Assembly (NCBI GenBank): GCA_949283955.1
Contig: CASDUP010000032.1
Span: 1 to 52,595, forward strand
Origin: an uncultured Verrucomicrobiota bacterium
GTDB lineage: Bacteria > Verrucomicrobiota > Verrucomicrobiia > Opitutales > Intestinicryptomonadaceae
Length of the DNA: 52,595 nt
Direction of reading: 5' to 3'
Both the position numbers and the translations under genes were made by a program. Of this stretch, positions 1-8,100 are shown piece by piece. The notes under the pieces were generated by a model. The model was not told the DNA's origin. It saw only the letters and a program-made list of their open reading frames with translations, and made no database searches. Numbering within the stretch: position 1 is the stretch's first letter; each line of letters opens with the position of its first letter.

Positions 1-185
1 TAATAAAACAAACAAAAAACCAATATTTTCTCCAAAAAAAACGCCGCATCTTTTAAGGCAAAAACAAACAAAAAGAGCTTAAAAAAAATCTCCTATATTT
101 TGAAATTCTCTGGCGCGATTCAAATATCGGGAAAAAACGCCCCAGATCCCTAAATACGGCCTGCACGAATCCGAATACCGGCTCA

Positions 186-229
186 AAAAAAAACGCCCCC
201 GCAACAAGGAAAGATGCGGGGGCGTTTTT
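186..229 (-). terminator. Rho-independent terminator of nrdJ
   Basis: An 11-bp perfect stem (ACGCCCCCGCA at 193-203 pairing with TGCGGGGGCGT at 215-225) is flanked by an A-run on the left and a T-run on the right. It can therefore stop transcripts in both directions. It lies 12 bp beyond the nrdJ stop codon. Positions 1-185, to its left, are AT-rich and show no gene. Confidence 0.9.
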
Positions 230-240
230 AAATCAAAACT

Positions 241-3200
241 TTAAGCCCCGCAACCTCCGTCTTTGTAGCCGCAATCTCTGCACGAACGGCATTTGCCGTC
301 GAACACATAGGCCAAAGAGTGGCACTTGGGACACACCAGAGCCGTGCGCATTGCGTCGGGATTCGGCTTCGCGGGTTTTGCCGAGGAAGAGGAAACCAAG
401 GGAAGTTCCGTCTGCAAAGGCTCCCTCTCGGAAATCTCGCTCACCCTCAAAACCCTGTCTCCGCTGTTGAACAACGCGTGTATGTAGTTCTGGTCGAGAG
501 AACGCAGACAACGGCCGTTCTCCGACGGGAACATCCAATCCAAAAGCTGCATTAGAAGATCCACTATGCTTTTGCACGTGTGAATCTCGGGCTTTTCCAC
601 GTCGGTCTCGTTGTAGTCGCCTATCCTCACAAATCCGGACGGATCGAACGACATATACTTGAAGGAGCTTATGAAGTCGTCGAAGGGAACTCCATACTGA
701 AGCGCTATCGAAAACGCCTTGCAGAAAGCTCCAAACATTCCGTTTATGAACGAACCTCCCTGGCCAAGCGTTCCGAAAATCTCGGCGCACTGACCGGTGT
801 CGGATATTCCGACTGTGAGGAATCCGTTGATGTTGTCGCCAACCGTAAACTTTACGGTCTGGCCCCAACGCCTATAGGGAAGCCGCTTGCGTATGGGATT
901 GGCGTGCTCTTCCACCCTAATTTGCGTCGCGGTGTTTAAAATCTTCTTCCACGCCTCCTGGACTTCGTAGGAATCTATCCTCGTGCTGTAAACCGCGTTG
1001 GCCTTGGAACCGTCGCGATATATCGCTATGCACTTAATTCCCATCGAGTGGCTCTCTATCAGGCTGTTTACTATATCCTCCCTCGTCGCGGAAACCGGCA
1101 TGTTTATGGTTTTCGAGGAGGCCCCGGATATGAACGGCTGAAGGGCTCCCAGCATCTTCAAATGCCCTTCGGTTGCTATGCAGCGAGTTCCCCCGAAAGC
1201 CACATTAGCGCAATCGAACACTTTCAATGTCTCCGGCTTTATCCACGGAATTCCCTCCATGTGCCCGCAACCGAAAAATATCGAGCGGTCTTCGAAGCCA
1301 AGCTTGCCTTTTTCCGCTGCGGAAGAGAGCCTGTCGTAGAAGGCGTGGTACTCCGCATCGTCAGAAAATTCCCCTATCCGAGACATTATCATGCGGCAAA
1401 TTTCGCCCCCGTCGCCCAGATTTCTGAGAACCTCCATGCGCTCCTTTACTCGCTTGGACTGCAGAAAATTCTCCACCCCGGCAAGCCCCGACACCTCGGC
1501 TACTATGGTTGCTATCTGCTCAAACGTATAGCCGAGTTTTGCCAAGCCCTGCGGAACTAGCCCGTTTATGAGGGTCATCGTTCCTCCTCCGCTAAGCTGC
1601 TTGTATTTCACAAGCGAATACTCCGGCTCGGCCGAAGTCGTGCCTTCCTCGTAGATTCCGAGAGGAGCGCTTATGGTTCCTGTGGGCGCTATGCAAGTTG
1701 TGAAGCTGTTCCTGAAACAATCCGCCTCCTTGACCGAGTTCCACACTCTGCCCGCCTCCTCCGCGACGGCTTTCCACTCCTTGCCTATATCGACCCTGTC
1801 GGAACCTATGCTTATGCGAAAACCTTTTATTGCGTCCTCGGGAGAAAACGAATCTTCGCGGGGAAGATCGGCCGTCTTCTTTGAAGCAGACTTGCGAAGG
1901 CCCAAAATATCCTTCAACTCTTCGTTCATGAGGGCGTGCATGTTCAGCACCCTCCTCATGCTGTTTTTGATTTTCGGATATTTCGCAAACGCTCCAAGCA
2001 TCTGGCCCAACTTCGAGCTCACCTCGTAGCAGGTGGAAGTCAAAAGCGACACAAGGCAGGAAGATATGACCCTGCCCTCCGGAGAGTCGTAGGGAAGGCC
2101 GAGAGACATAAGAAGCCCTCCGAAATTCGCCAGCCCTATTCCGGTAGTCCTATAATTGACGGTGTTTATGGCAATCTCGGGTATGGGAAAGCCTCCTTTG
2201 CTCACATTCATATCCGCCGCCAACATCGCCACGCAAACGCACTTCTTAAAGGAGTCTATGTCAAACACACCGTTTTTGTAGAAGCGGAGAATGTTGAAGG
2301 AACTCAAATTGCAAGAGCTAAACAGTGGCCCAAGATACTCCGAGCAGGGATTGCTCGTCTCAAGCATCAGCTCGTCGCGGAAGGTGCTCCAGAAATTGAT
2401 TATATCATTGTTGTGAAGGCCCGGTTCGGCATTGTTCCAGATTGCGTCCGCCATCAGACGCAAAAATTCGTACGGATCATATTCCCGAACTATGTGCGAC
2501 GGATCCTTTACCCAGCGCGTAGCATACTTTTCGCCGTTTTTGAACGCGACCCAAAATCCGCTCTTCATCGACACAGTGTGGTTCGCATTCTGATTGGAGA
2601 GGGTCTGCCCGTAAATGAGGTCGTCCATTCCCGCGCTGTACGTTTTCTCCACCACAAACGGAGTAGCCAACATCATCTTGGCGGCTATCTTCTCTTCGGG
2701 AGTTCCGTCCTCGAGCTTCTTCTTCGCCAACTCCCTGAGCCCGTACTGTACGTTATGCTCCTGAAGTATCACCTTGGCTATCTCCTCCTGCCTGAATTTG
2801 GTGTTTATAAATTCAAACACATCGGGATGGTCCGAATACATTATCACCATTCGAGCCGCCCTGCGGGTCTTCCCTCCAGACTTTATCGCACCAGCCATCT
2901 TGTCCCAACCCCTGTCGAACGACAAGGGACCAGACGCCGAGCCTTTTCCGGCTATCGGTTCGCCCTCGCTTCGAATCGAAGACAGGTTTATCCCTATTCC
3001 GGAACCGCTCGAAAATATGCTGCCCTCAGTGTACTGGTGCTTTAAAATCGCCTCCATCGAATCGTCGACTCCAAGAATGAAGCAAGCGCTCGCCTGGGGA
3101 TTCGCGTAGGAGTTTACGGATTTCTTCGCCTCCACTTCGCCCTCTTTGTTCTCCTGGCCGAAATAGGCGTCGTTGCCCCTTCCGCCCAGCAACCCGCGAA

Positions 3201-3681
3201 GATCGGGCCTGCCCCATCTCCACTGCTCCCAGTGCCCTATGTTAAACCACACAGGACTGTTGGGCGCCCATATTTGATGGAGAAGCATGTATTTCATCTC
3301 CTGGTTGTAGATGAAAGCGCTCTTTTCGTCGGCAAAATACCCGTTTTGGAAGCCCCAAACCGTGTAGGTGTTAGCTATCCTGTCGAAAATTTGCTTTATG
3401 GAATCCTCGTACTCCTCGGACTTGGGATCCTTGCCGAATATATACTTGCTGACAGTTATCTTCAGCGCGTTATCGCCCCAATGAGCCGGAACTTCGACGT
3501 TCGAGCGGGAAAACGTCGTCGTATTTCCCGCAAACATCTTTATATCGTGCCTAACCCATTTCGCGGTATCGTAGGCAAACTGCCCCTCTTTGGTAAAGAT
3601 TCGCTGAATCTTGAGGCCCTTGCCTTTGCCTTTTTTGCCGAGGTCCAGAACCTGATTCCCATCTACAACTATCTTCGCCAT
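241..3681 (-). CDS. nrdJ: Adenosylcobalamin-dependent (class II) ribonucleoside-diphosphate reductase
   Basis: Makes deoxyribonucleotides from ribonucleotides in the cytoplasm, using a cobalamin-generated thiyl radical and no oxygen. The 1146-residue protein has the family layout: a first redox cysteine at C200 (ASACFIL), the active-site loop NPCSEYL with catalytic C446 and E448, a second redox cysteine near C457, the phosphate loop PTGTIS at 666-671, a TSCPD-type domain at about 945-1060 (RKRLPYRRWGQT) and a cysteine-rich C-terminus (four CxxC-like pairs in 1117-1146) that probably binds zinc and re-reduces the active site. The length fits the large NrdJ type. It stands alone, with its own terminator downstream and a 449-bp leader/intergenic region upstream. 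No nrdR or cobalamin gene is adjacent. The family call is secure. Confidence 0.96.
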   Translation of the reverse strand: MAKIVVDGNQVLDLGKKGKGKGLKIQRIFTKEGQFAYDTAKWVRHDIKMFAGNTTTFSRSNVEVPAHWGDNALKITVSKYIFGKDPKSEEYEDSIKQIFDRIANTYTVWGFQNGYFADEKSAFIYNQEMKYMLLHQIWAPNSPVWFNIGHWEQWRWGRPDLRGLLGGRGNDAYFGQENKEGEVEAKKSVNSYANPQASACFILGVDDSMEAILKHQYTEGSIFSSGSGIGINLSSIRSEGEPIAGKGSASGPLSFDRGWDKMAGAIKSGGKTRRAARMVIMYSDHPDVFEFINTKFRQEEIAKVILQEHNVQYGLRELAKKKLEDGTPEEKIAAKMMLATPFVVEKTYSAGMDDLIYGQTLSNQNANHTVSMKSGFWVAFKNGEKYATRWVKDPSHIVREYDPYEFLRLMADAIWNNAEPGLHNNDIINFWSTFRDELMLETSNPCSEYLGPLFSSCNLSSFNILRFYKNGVFDIDSFKKCVCVAMLAADMNVSKGGFPIPEIAINTVNYRTTGIGLANFGGLLMSLGLPYDSPEGRVISSCLVSLLTSTCYEVSSKLGQMLGAFAKYPKIKNSMRRVLNMHALMNEELKDILGLRKSASKKTADLPREDSFSPEDAIKGFRISIGSDRVDIGKEWKAVAEEAGRVWNSVKEADCFRNSFTTCIAPTGTISAPLGIYEEGTTSAEPEYSLVKYKQLSGGGTMTLINGLVPQGLAKLGYTFEQIATIVAEVSGLAGVENFLQSKRVKERMEVLRNLGDGGEICRMIMSRIGEFSDDAEYHAFYDRLSSAAEKGKLGFEDRSIFFGCGHMEGIPWIKPETLKVFDCANVAFGGTRCIATEGHLKMLGALQPFISGASSKTINMPVSATREDIVNSLIESHSMGIKCIAIYRDGSKANAVYSTRIDSYEVQEAWKKILNTATQIRVEEHANPIRKRLPYRRWGQTVKFTVGDNINGFLTVGISDTGQCAEIFGTLGQGGSFINGMFGAFCKAFSIALQYGVPFDDFISSFKYMSFDPSGFVRIGDYNETDVEKPEIHTCKSIVDLLMQLLDWMFPSENGRCLRSLDQNYIHALFNSGDRVLRVSEISEREPLQTELPLVSSSSAKPAKPNPDAMRTALVCPKCHSLAYVFDGKCRSCRDCGYKDGGCGA

Positions 3682-3859
3682 CTACGTTATTTTCCTATTC
3701 TAACTATTCTAAAATAATTGGGTAAAAACTACGCTCCGCCGACCGATTTTGCGCCCGGCCGACAAAAGTCGGACTAAATTTCGAACTGCGCACGCGTACC
3801 ACACGGCGAAATTTAACTTCGCCAAAAATACGCGCTGCCGTTTTGAAGTTTGCCCGTAC

Positions 3860-3889
3860 AGTGAAAGTCAGATTGAGCAGGATTGTCAA
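3860..3889 (-). promoter_or_regulatory. Candidate nrdJ promoter
   Basis: On the minus strand a consensus -35 hexamer TTGACA (plus-strand TGTCAA at 3884-3889) lies about 200 bp upstream of the nrdJ start. The -10 element at 17-18 bp spacing (TTTCAC or TTCACT) is poor, so only the -35 half is convincing. If used, it gives a leader of about 170 nt containing the hairpins near 3804-3822 and 3760-3773. Confidence 0.3.
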
Positions 3890-3929
3890 GGCATTTTCAA
3901 GCCTCAAAACCATTTTACGCAATTTTTTA

Positions 3930-3946
3930 ATTGATTGAAAATCAAT
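3930..3946. promoter_or_regulatory. Inverted repeat, possible operator
   Basis: Perfect 7-bp inverted repeat ATTGATT / AATCAAT with a 3-bp centre, lying between two divergent genes and about 40 bp upstream of the candidate nrdJ -35 element. Its symmetry fits a dimeric regulator site, but AT-rich sequence makes chance symmetry likely. Confidence 0.3.
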
Positions 3947-4067
3947 CAGTTATTTTTACAGTTCCCCCTGAACGGCTTAAAATGGGGGATTGTTATTTTT
4001 TTTGTAAAAAATTTCGAAAAAATCCGCATTTTTTACGAAAAATATACACACTTGGCAAATAAAAGTC

Positions 4068-4097
4068 TTGATTGAAAGCGCGCTCGAAAAGTAGAAT
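4068..4097 (+). promoter_or_regulatory. Candidate sigma-70 promoter of the 4131 gene
   Basis: TTGATT at 4068-4073 and TAGAAT at 4092-4097 are separated by 18 bp, in AT-rich DNA just upstream of the gene starting at 4131. Both hexamers match the consensus in four or five of six positions. Confidence 0.5.
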
Positions 4098-4130
4098 ACG
4101 CCTTCAGAGGGGAGGTTTTGCAAGGGTGGC

Positions 4131-5270
4131 ATGAAAACCGAAATTTTTCGCAAAATTTTAAAGAGGGCGATTCCGATTTTTGTCGTTTTATGTTTCGGCA
4201 GGCTCGAATCTGCCGAGATTTTCGTCGAGAGGGGGGACACTTTCATATCGGAGCGAAATCCGGACTCGGAATACTCTAAATCCGACTATTTGATCGTCTC
4301 CAACGCCAAAGGCTCGAGACATTACGCCTACCTTCCGCTCGATCTCGATCCCGCCCGTATTGGAATATTTCCGGCAAGCGATAAAATTTCGGACGCCACC
4401 CTGGTTCTGTACTACAAGAGCTCCCCCGGGGAGACCAAGTCAGACGCGGCCGAAAGCCTTCCGAAAGAGATAAAGTCGGAGGGGGAGGCAAAGAAAGTCG
4501 TAAGGGGAGACGTTGAGGAGACGGCAGGCGAAAACTCTTTGGAAAAAGCTGGGGAAAAATCCCGCGAAACGGACGGCGCTCACGAAAAAGTATTCTCTGA
4601 ACACCAAGACGAAGACGACGTTATAGAAGTTCTCGGAATAACGGATTCGGAGCACTTCGAAGAGATGACGGAGAGGTTTCGCTATTCGTGGAACGGAAAG
4701 AGAAACGCAATAGCTCCAAAACACGACATTTCCTCCGGAAATTTGGAAAAGGGCGGAATTGCAAAGCTAGGAGAAATTCGCCTGAAAGCCGGAGAGCCTA
4801 TTCCGGAGAACGGCTCCTCCTTGGAATTCTCCACCCCGGAGTTGGAAGAATGGCTTTCGTACTGCCTGGGAATACTCTCAAATAGAAACATCTCCCCGAA
4901 GTTCGACGCCCAACTCGACAAACTGAGGCACGCCGTAATCATTCTGAGAAAAACTTCCGGAAGCCGCGATATAATTTTCCACTCGTCAGACTCTCTCGAA
5001 GAGAGCTTTCAAAATCCCAGAAGCGGGGACATCGCCAAGGAATCGGAGATAGAGGAGGCAAACTCCCCCGATGCGCCCGACTTCATTCCGGGAGGACGCC
5101 TGCCCTCCCTGCGCGAACTCGAAATGGAGGGCGATCTGAAAGCCGCAAGAAAAGCCGCCGCCGAAGGTTCGTTTAAAGATTCGGAAGGCAGAACCTTCGA
5201 AGAGGTTCCAGATTTGAGGCCGCGCGTCAGATTGGATTTTAAAAACGCGGGCGGAACCCAAATTGATTGA
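4131..5270 (+). CDS. Secreted protein with DNRLRE-like N-terminal domain, function unknown
   Basis: 379 residues. A signal peptide occupies about 1-27 (charged start, hydrophobic run IPIFVVLCFG, then LESA). Residues 28-100 (VERGDTFISERNPDSEY, later LVLYYKSS) resemble the start of the DNRLRE/carbohydrate-binding-like beta domain found in large surface proteins. The domain is split by a strongly charged, Glu/Lys-rich stretch at about 103-165. A second beta-rich part (LEFSTPELEEWLSYCLG, then AVIILRKTSG) follows at about 225-275, as in DNRLRE domains, so the charged stretch looks like an insert inside one domain. The C-terminus is charged and low in complexity. It precedes the Bat operon in the same direction. 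The domain assignment is by eye and moderate. Confidence 0.75.
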   Translation: MKTEIFRKILKRAIPIFVVLCFGRLESAEIFVERGDTFISERNPDSEYSKSDYLIVSNAKGSRHYAYLPLDLDPARIGIFPASDKISDATLVLYYKSSPGETKSDAAESLPKEIKSEGEAKKVVRGDVEETAGENSLEKAGEKSRETDGAHEKVFSEHQDEDDVIEVLGITDSEHFEEMTERFRYSWNGKRNAIAPKHDISSGNLEKGGIAKLGEIRLKAGEPIPENGSSLEFSTPELEEWLSYCLGILSNRNISPKFDAQLDKLRHAVIILRKTSGSRDIIFHSSDSLEESFQNPRSGDIAKESEIEEANSPDAPDFIPGGRLPSLRELEMEGDLKAARKAAAEGSFKDSEGRTFEEVPDLRPRVRLDFKNAGGTQID

Positions 5271-5298
5271 ACTTTAGAAAAGAACCCGTGTCTATATA
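5267..5298 (+). promoter_or_regulatory. Candidate promoter region of the moxR-bat operon
   Basis: TTGAAC at 5267-5272 and TATATA at 5293-5298 lie upstream of the small ORF at 5327 and of moxR. The 20-bp spacing is longer than ideal. A 13-nt palindrome GCTAAAATTTAGC follows at 5308-5320, just before the small ORF start, and could be an operator or part of the leader. Confidence 0.35.
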
Positions 5299-5326
5299 AA
5301 CCGTTAAGCTAAAATTTAGCAAAATT

Positions 5327-5485
5327 ATGACGACTCTAAAAAAAGAACGAATTTCCGGGAACGCAAAACTCGAAAGCGCCGTTCAAAAAACCTTCAACAA
5401 ATCGGTGTCGCATGCACTGTCTAACTTTAAAAACCGCAAAAAGAACTCCAAGCATAGAATAACTAAGACAATTATAAAAATATGA
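5327..5485 (+). CDS. Candidate small basic protein translationally coupled to moxR
   Basis: An ORF of 52 codons encodes a peptide starting MTTLKKERISG and ending HRITKTIIKI, with 11 Lys and 3 Arg. It has no cysteine, signal peptide or membrane segment. Its TGA stop (5483-5485) overlaps the moxR ATG (5482-5484) in an ATGA junction, the same arrangement as other gene pairs in this window, which favours a real translated ORF. No good Shine-Dalgarno sequence precedes it. The composition would suit an RNA- or DNA-binding peptide, but no family was recognised. It might instead be only a leader peptide for moxR. Confidence 0.45.
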   Translation: MTTLKKERISGNAKLESAVQKTFNKSVSHALSNFKNRKKNSKHRITKTIIKI

Positions 5486-6474
5486 GCAGCGCAAATCTAT
5501 CCGAAATAAACGACAAAGTCAGGGAAGCATCTCAGTGGACCGGACTCCTGAAGTCGGAAATAGGCAAAACGGTAGTCGGGCAAAAATATCTGGTCGACAG
5601 GCTCCTGACCGGAGTTCTAGCAAACGGACACGTACTTCTGGAAGGCGTGCCGGGCCTTGCGAAAACTCTCGCCGTAAAAACTCTCGCTTCCGGGGTCGAC
5701 GCCTCGTTTAACAGAATACAGTTCACGCCCGACCTACTCCCCTCCGACATAATTGGAACCTTGATTTTCAACCAGCAAAAAGGGGAATTTCTAACCCAAA
5801 AAGGCCCGATTTTCGCCAACATAATTTTGGCGGACGAAATCAACCGTGCACCCGCCAAAGTACAGAGCGCACTCCTTGAAGCCATGCAGGAAAGGCAGGT
5901 GACCATAGGCGGAAACACCTATAAACTCCCAGAACCCTTCCTCGTTCTTGCCACTCAGAATCCGATAGACCAAGAGGGAACCTACCAGCTCCCAGAAGCC
6001 CAGGTCGACAGATTCATGCTAAAACTTAAAATCGGATACCCCGACAAGAAAGAGGAGCGGATAATACTCGATTTGATGGCAAAAACCAAAATAGTCGAAG
6101 AGATAAACAAGGTCGCGACTCCCCAGAAAATCATGGAGTCCAGAGCAGTAGTCGACCAAATATATCTGGACGACAAAATCAAGGACTACATCGTCTCGAT
6201 AATATTTGCCACTAGAAATCCAAAAGAAATAGGCCTGGATATAGGCTCCCTCATACAGTTCGGAGCCAGCCCGCGCGCGACTATCGCGCTTGCCCTTGCC
6301 TCGAAAGCCCACGCCTTTCTGCAAGGAAGGGGCTATGTCGTCCCGCAAGACATAAAGGACATCGCCCAAGACGTCTTGAGGCACAGGATTATCGTCAGCT
6401 ATGAGGCGGAGGCTGAGGGCGTTTCAAGCGAGGATATAATCGCAAAAATTCTGAACAAAGTGGCGGTTCCCTAA
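5482..6474 (+). CDS. moxR: MoxR-family AAA+ ATPase
   Basis: 330 residues, a normal MoxR length. The Walker A motif GVPGLAKT is at 55-62 and the Walker B ILADE at 115-119, followed by the family signature NRAPAKVQSALLEAMQERQV. The sensor-like stretch ATQNPIDQEGTYQLPEAQ and a C-terminal lid domain complete it. MoxR proteins are chaperone-like ATPases that work with VWA-domain proteins encoded beside them. Here DUF58 and Bat genes follow directly, so it is probably the ATPase of the Bat membrane complex. The next gene starts 15 bp downstream. Confidence 0.96.
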   Translation: MSSANLSEINDKVREASQWTGLLKSEIGKTVVGQKYLVDRLLTGVLANGHVLLEGVPGLAKTLAVKTLASGVDASFNRIQFTPDLLPSDIIGTLIFNQQKGEFLTQKGPIFANIILADEINRAPAKVQSALLEAMQERQVTIGGNTYKLPEPFLVLATQNPIDQEGTYQLPEAQVDRFMLKLKIGYPDKKEERIILDLMAKTKIVEEINKVATPQKIMESRAVVDQIYLDDKIKDYIVSIIFATRNPKEIGLDIGSLIQFGASPRATIALALASKAHAFLQGRGYVVPQDIKDIAQDVLRHRIIVSYEAEAEGVSSEDIIAKILNKVAVP

Positions 6475-6489
6475 TAGCAAAGAGAACGA

Positions 6490-7404
6490 ATGGGAGACAA
6501 AATAACAGATCTGCTGAAAAAAGTCCGCCAGATAGAGATTCGGACTAACAAGCATGTCAGCGACGCGCTCGCGGGGGCCTACCACAGCGTCTTCAAGGGA
6601 CAAGGAATGGATTTCGAGGAATCCCGCGAATACCAGCCCGGAGACGAAATCCGCAGCATAGATTGGAACGTCACCGCAAGAACCGGCCGTGCCCACGTCA
6701 AAACCTACAGGGAGGAGAGGGAACTGACTATGATGATTGCCGTCGACCTCTCGGGAAGCGGGGATTTCGGCAGCGGGAACCAGTCTAAGCGCGAGCTGTC
6801 CGCGGAACTTGCAAGCACCCTCGCCTTCAGCGCCGCGCGCAACAACGACAAGGTCGGGCTTGTTCTTTTCACGGACGAAGTAGAGCTTATAATTCCTCCC
6901 CGAAAAGGGAGGCGGCACATACTCCGGGTGATTCGCGAAATTCTGTTTTTCGAGCCCAAGCACAGAAAGACCGACATCGCATCTGCCCTGAAGGAAATCA
7001 ACCGCCTTCTAAAACGGAAAGCGATAGTGGTTCTGATAAGCGACTTTTTGCAAGGATCCGACGGAAAGCTGCCCTCTGCGGACGACAAGGACTCGGTGTT
7101 CAAGGCAGTCGACATAACTAACAGGCGCCACGACCTCGTGTGCTTTGAAGTGGGGGACGCAAGGGAGCTGGAATTGCCCGCGGTTGGAGAAGTGACTCTC
7201 GAAGACGGCGAAACCGGAGAGATTGTCAGGATAGACACGAACAATCCGGAAGTCAGGAGGCGCTATTTCGAATTCAATCGGGAGCGCGCTCGCAATTTGA
7301 AAATGGAGTTTGCAAAATCGAACGTCGATCTCTTGGAGACACGCACCGACAAACCCTATATAGCCGTTCTCAGAAAATTTTTCAAAGACAGGGCACGCAG
7401 ATGA
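6490..7404 (+). CDS. DUF58 domain protein (VWA-like), Bat operon
   Basis: 304 residues. The N-terminal part contains the DUF58 hallmark FEESREYQPGDEIRSIDWN (about 42-60). A VWA-like metal site follows (DLSGSGDF from residue 86). It has no signal peptide or clear membrane segment, so it is cytoplasmic or peripheral. DUF58 proteins are regularly encoded between moxR and the batA/batB genes and are thought to be partners of the MoxR ATPase. The gene overlaps the next one by 4 bp, which suggests coupled translation. Confidence 0.93.
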   Translation: MGDKITDLLKKVRQIEIRTNKHVSDALAGAYHSVFKGQGMDFEESREYQPGDEIRSIDWNVTARTGRAHVKTYREERELTMMIAVDLSGSGDFGSGNQSKRELSAELASTLAFSAARNNDKVGLVLFTDEVELIIPPRKGRRHILRVIREILFFEPKHRKTDIASALKEINRLLKRKAIVVLISDFLQGSDGKLPSADDKDSVFKAVDITNRRHDLVCFEVGDARELELPAVGEVTLEDGETGEIVRIDTNNPEVRRRYFEFNRERARNLKMEFAKSNVDLLETRTDKPYIAVLRKFFKDRARR

Positions 7405-8096
7405 TTCGCAGCCGAAAGATTTTTTATGCTCTCGCCGCACTTGCGGCGCACGCCTCTGCAATTTTCGCCGGCGCGCAAACTCCGCCGAATCCGCAGCAGC
7501 TTCAGGGAGTTCCGGCTCTTTCCGGAGCCGCGCCTCAGCAAGTCGGCCAGCAGCAAAAAAAACGCGAGGTCAAACTTCCCGAGATAGAAGGCCCCACACA
7601 AAAGCTCGAAGCAGGCTTCTGGGAGGAAAATTGGCCGTACGTTATCGCGGGATCCGCCGCCTTGGCTGTAATTATCGGAGTGGCGCTCAAACCAAGGCGA
7701 AGAAATCCTCCCACACCATTCGAAACGGCAATGTCGAGATTGGCCTCCGCCCCAAAAATCTTCGACTCGGCAGGAGGAAAGAAATACGCCGACGAAGTAA
7801 GCCAAATCGTCAGAGACTATCTCGAGGCCGAGCGAAACCTGCCCGCCCCCGAGCGCACCACGGAAGAGTTCCTCGCCATAGCCGCCGATTCAAAAATTTT
7901 CGACTCCGCCCAGCGCCAACGGCTCGCGGAGATATTGAAGCTTGCCGACTTGGCCAAGTTCGCGGCCTTCGGCTTTCAAGAGAACGAACGCGACTCCATA
8001 CTCAAAAACGCCGAAGAGTTCGTCAAATCGGACGACGAACTGATCCGGTCGGAGAAAAAAGCGAAGAAAAACGAACGCGAGCAAATCGCAAAATAA
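7401..8096 (+). CDS. DUF4381-like membrane protein of the Bat operon
   Basis: 231 residues. It has a signal peptide (about 1-25), a Pro/Gln-rich periplasmic stretch, one membrane segment near 78-93 (YVIAGSAALAVIIGVAL) and a cytoplasmic helical domain with the pattern PAPERTTEEFLA near 148-160. This matches the DUF4381 type of protein found between DUF58 and BatA in Bat operons. Its role is not established; position and topology suggest a membrane link between the VWA proteins. It overlaps the DUF58 gene by 4 bp and ends 4 bp before batA. Confidence 0.8.
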   Translation: MIRSRKIFYALAALAAHASAIFAGAQTPPNPQQLQGVPALSGAAPQQVGQQQKKREVKLPEIEGPTQKLEAGFWEENWPYVIAGSAALAVIIGVALKPRRRNPPTPFETAMSRLASAPKIFDSAGGKKYADEVSQIVRDYLEAERNLPAPERTTEEFLAIAADSKIFDSAQRQRLAEILKLADLAKFAAFGFQENERDSILKNAEEFVKSDDELIRSEKKAKKNEREQIAK

Positions 8097-8100
8097 AAAG

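Larger units (their letters stand above)
3682..4130. other. Divergent intergenic region between nrdJ and the 4131 gene
   Basis: This 449-bp AT-rich region carries the promoters of two divergent genes. On the nrdJ side it has small hairpins: CCGAC-aaaa-GTCGG near 3760-3773 and GGCGAA-6 nt-TTCGCC near 3804-3822. In the middle is the inverted repeat ATTGATT-gaa-AATCAAT at 3930-3946. I looked for a cobalamin riboswitch and did not find its conserved core, although a short CACTGTA-like stretch is present on the minus strand. No ORF here looks genuine. Confidence 0.6.

Noticed and set aside
1936-3045. Plus-strand ORF of 369 codons
   Set aside because: Antisense to nrdJ and without recognisable domains.
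3682-3980. Possible cobalamin riboswitch upstream of nrdJ
   Set aside because: A CACTGTA-like stretch is present on the minus strand, but the conserved core and B12 box of the riboswitch are not visible.
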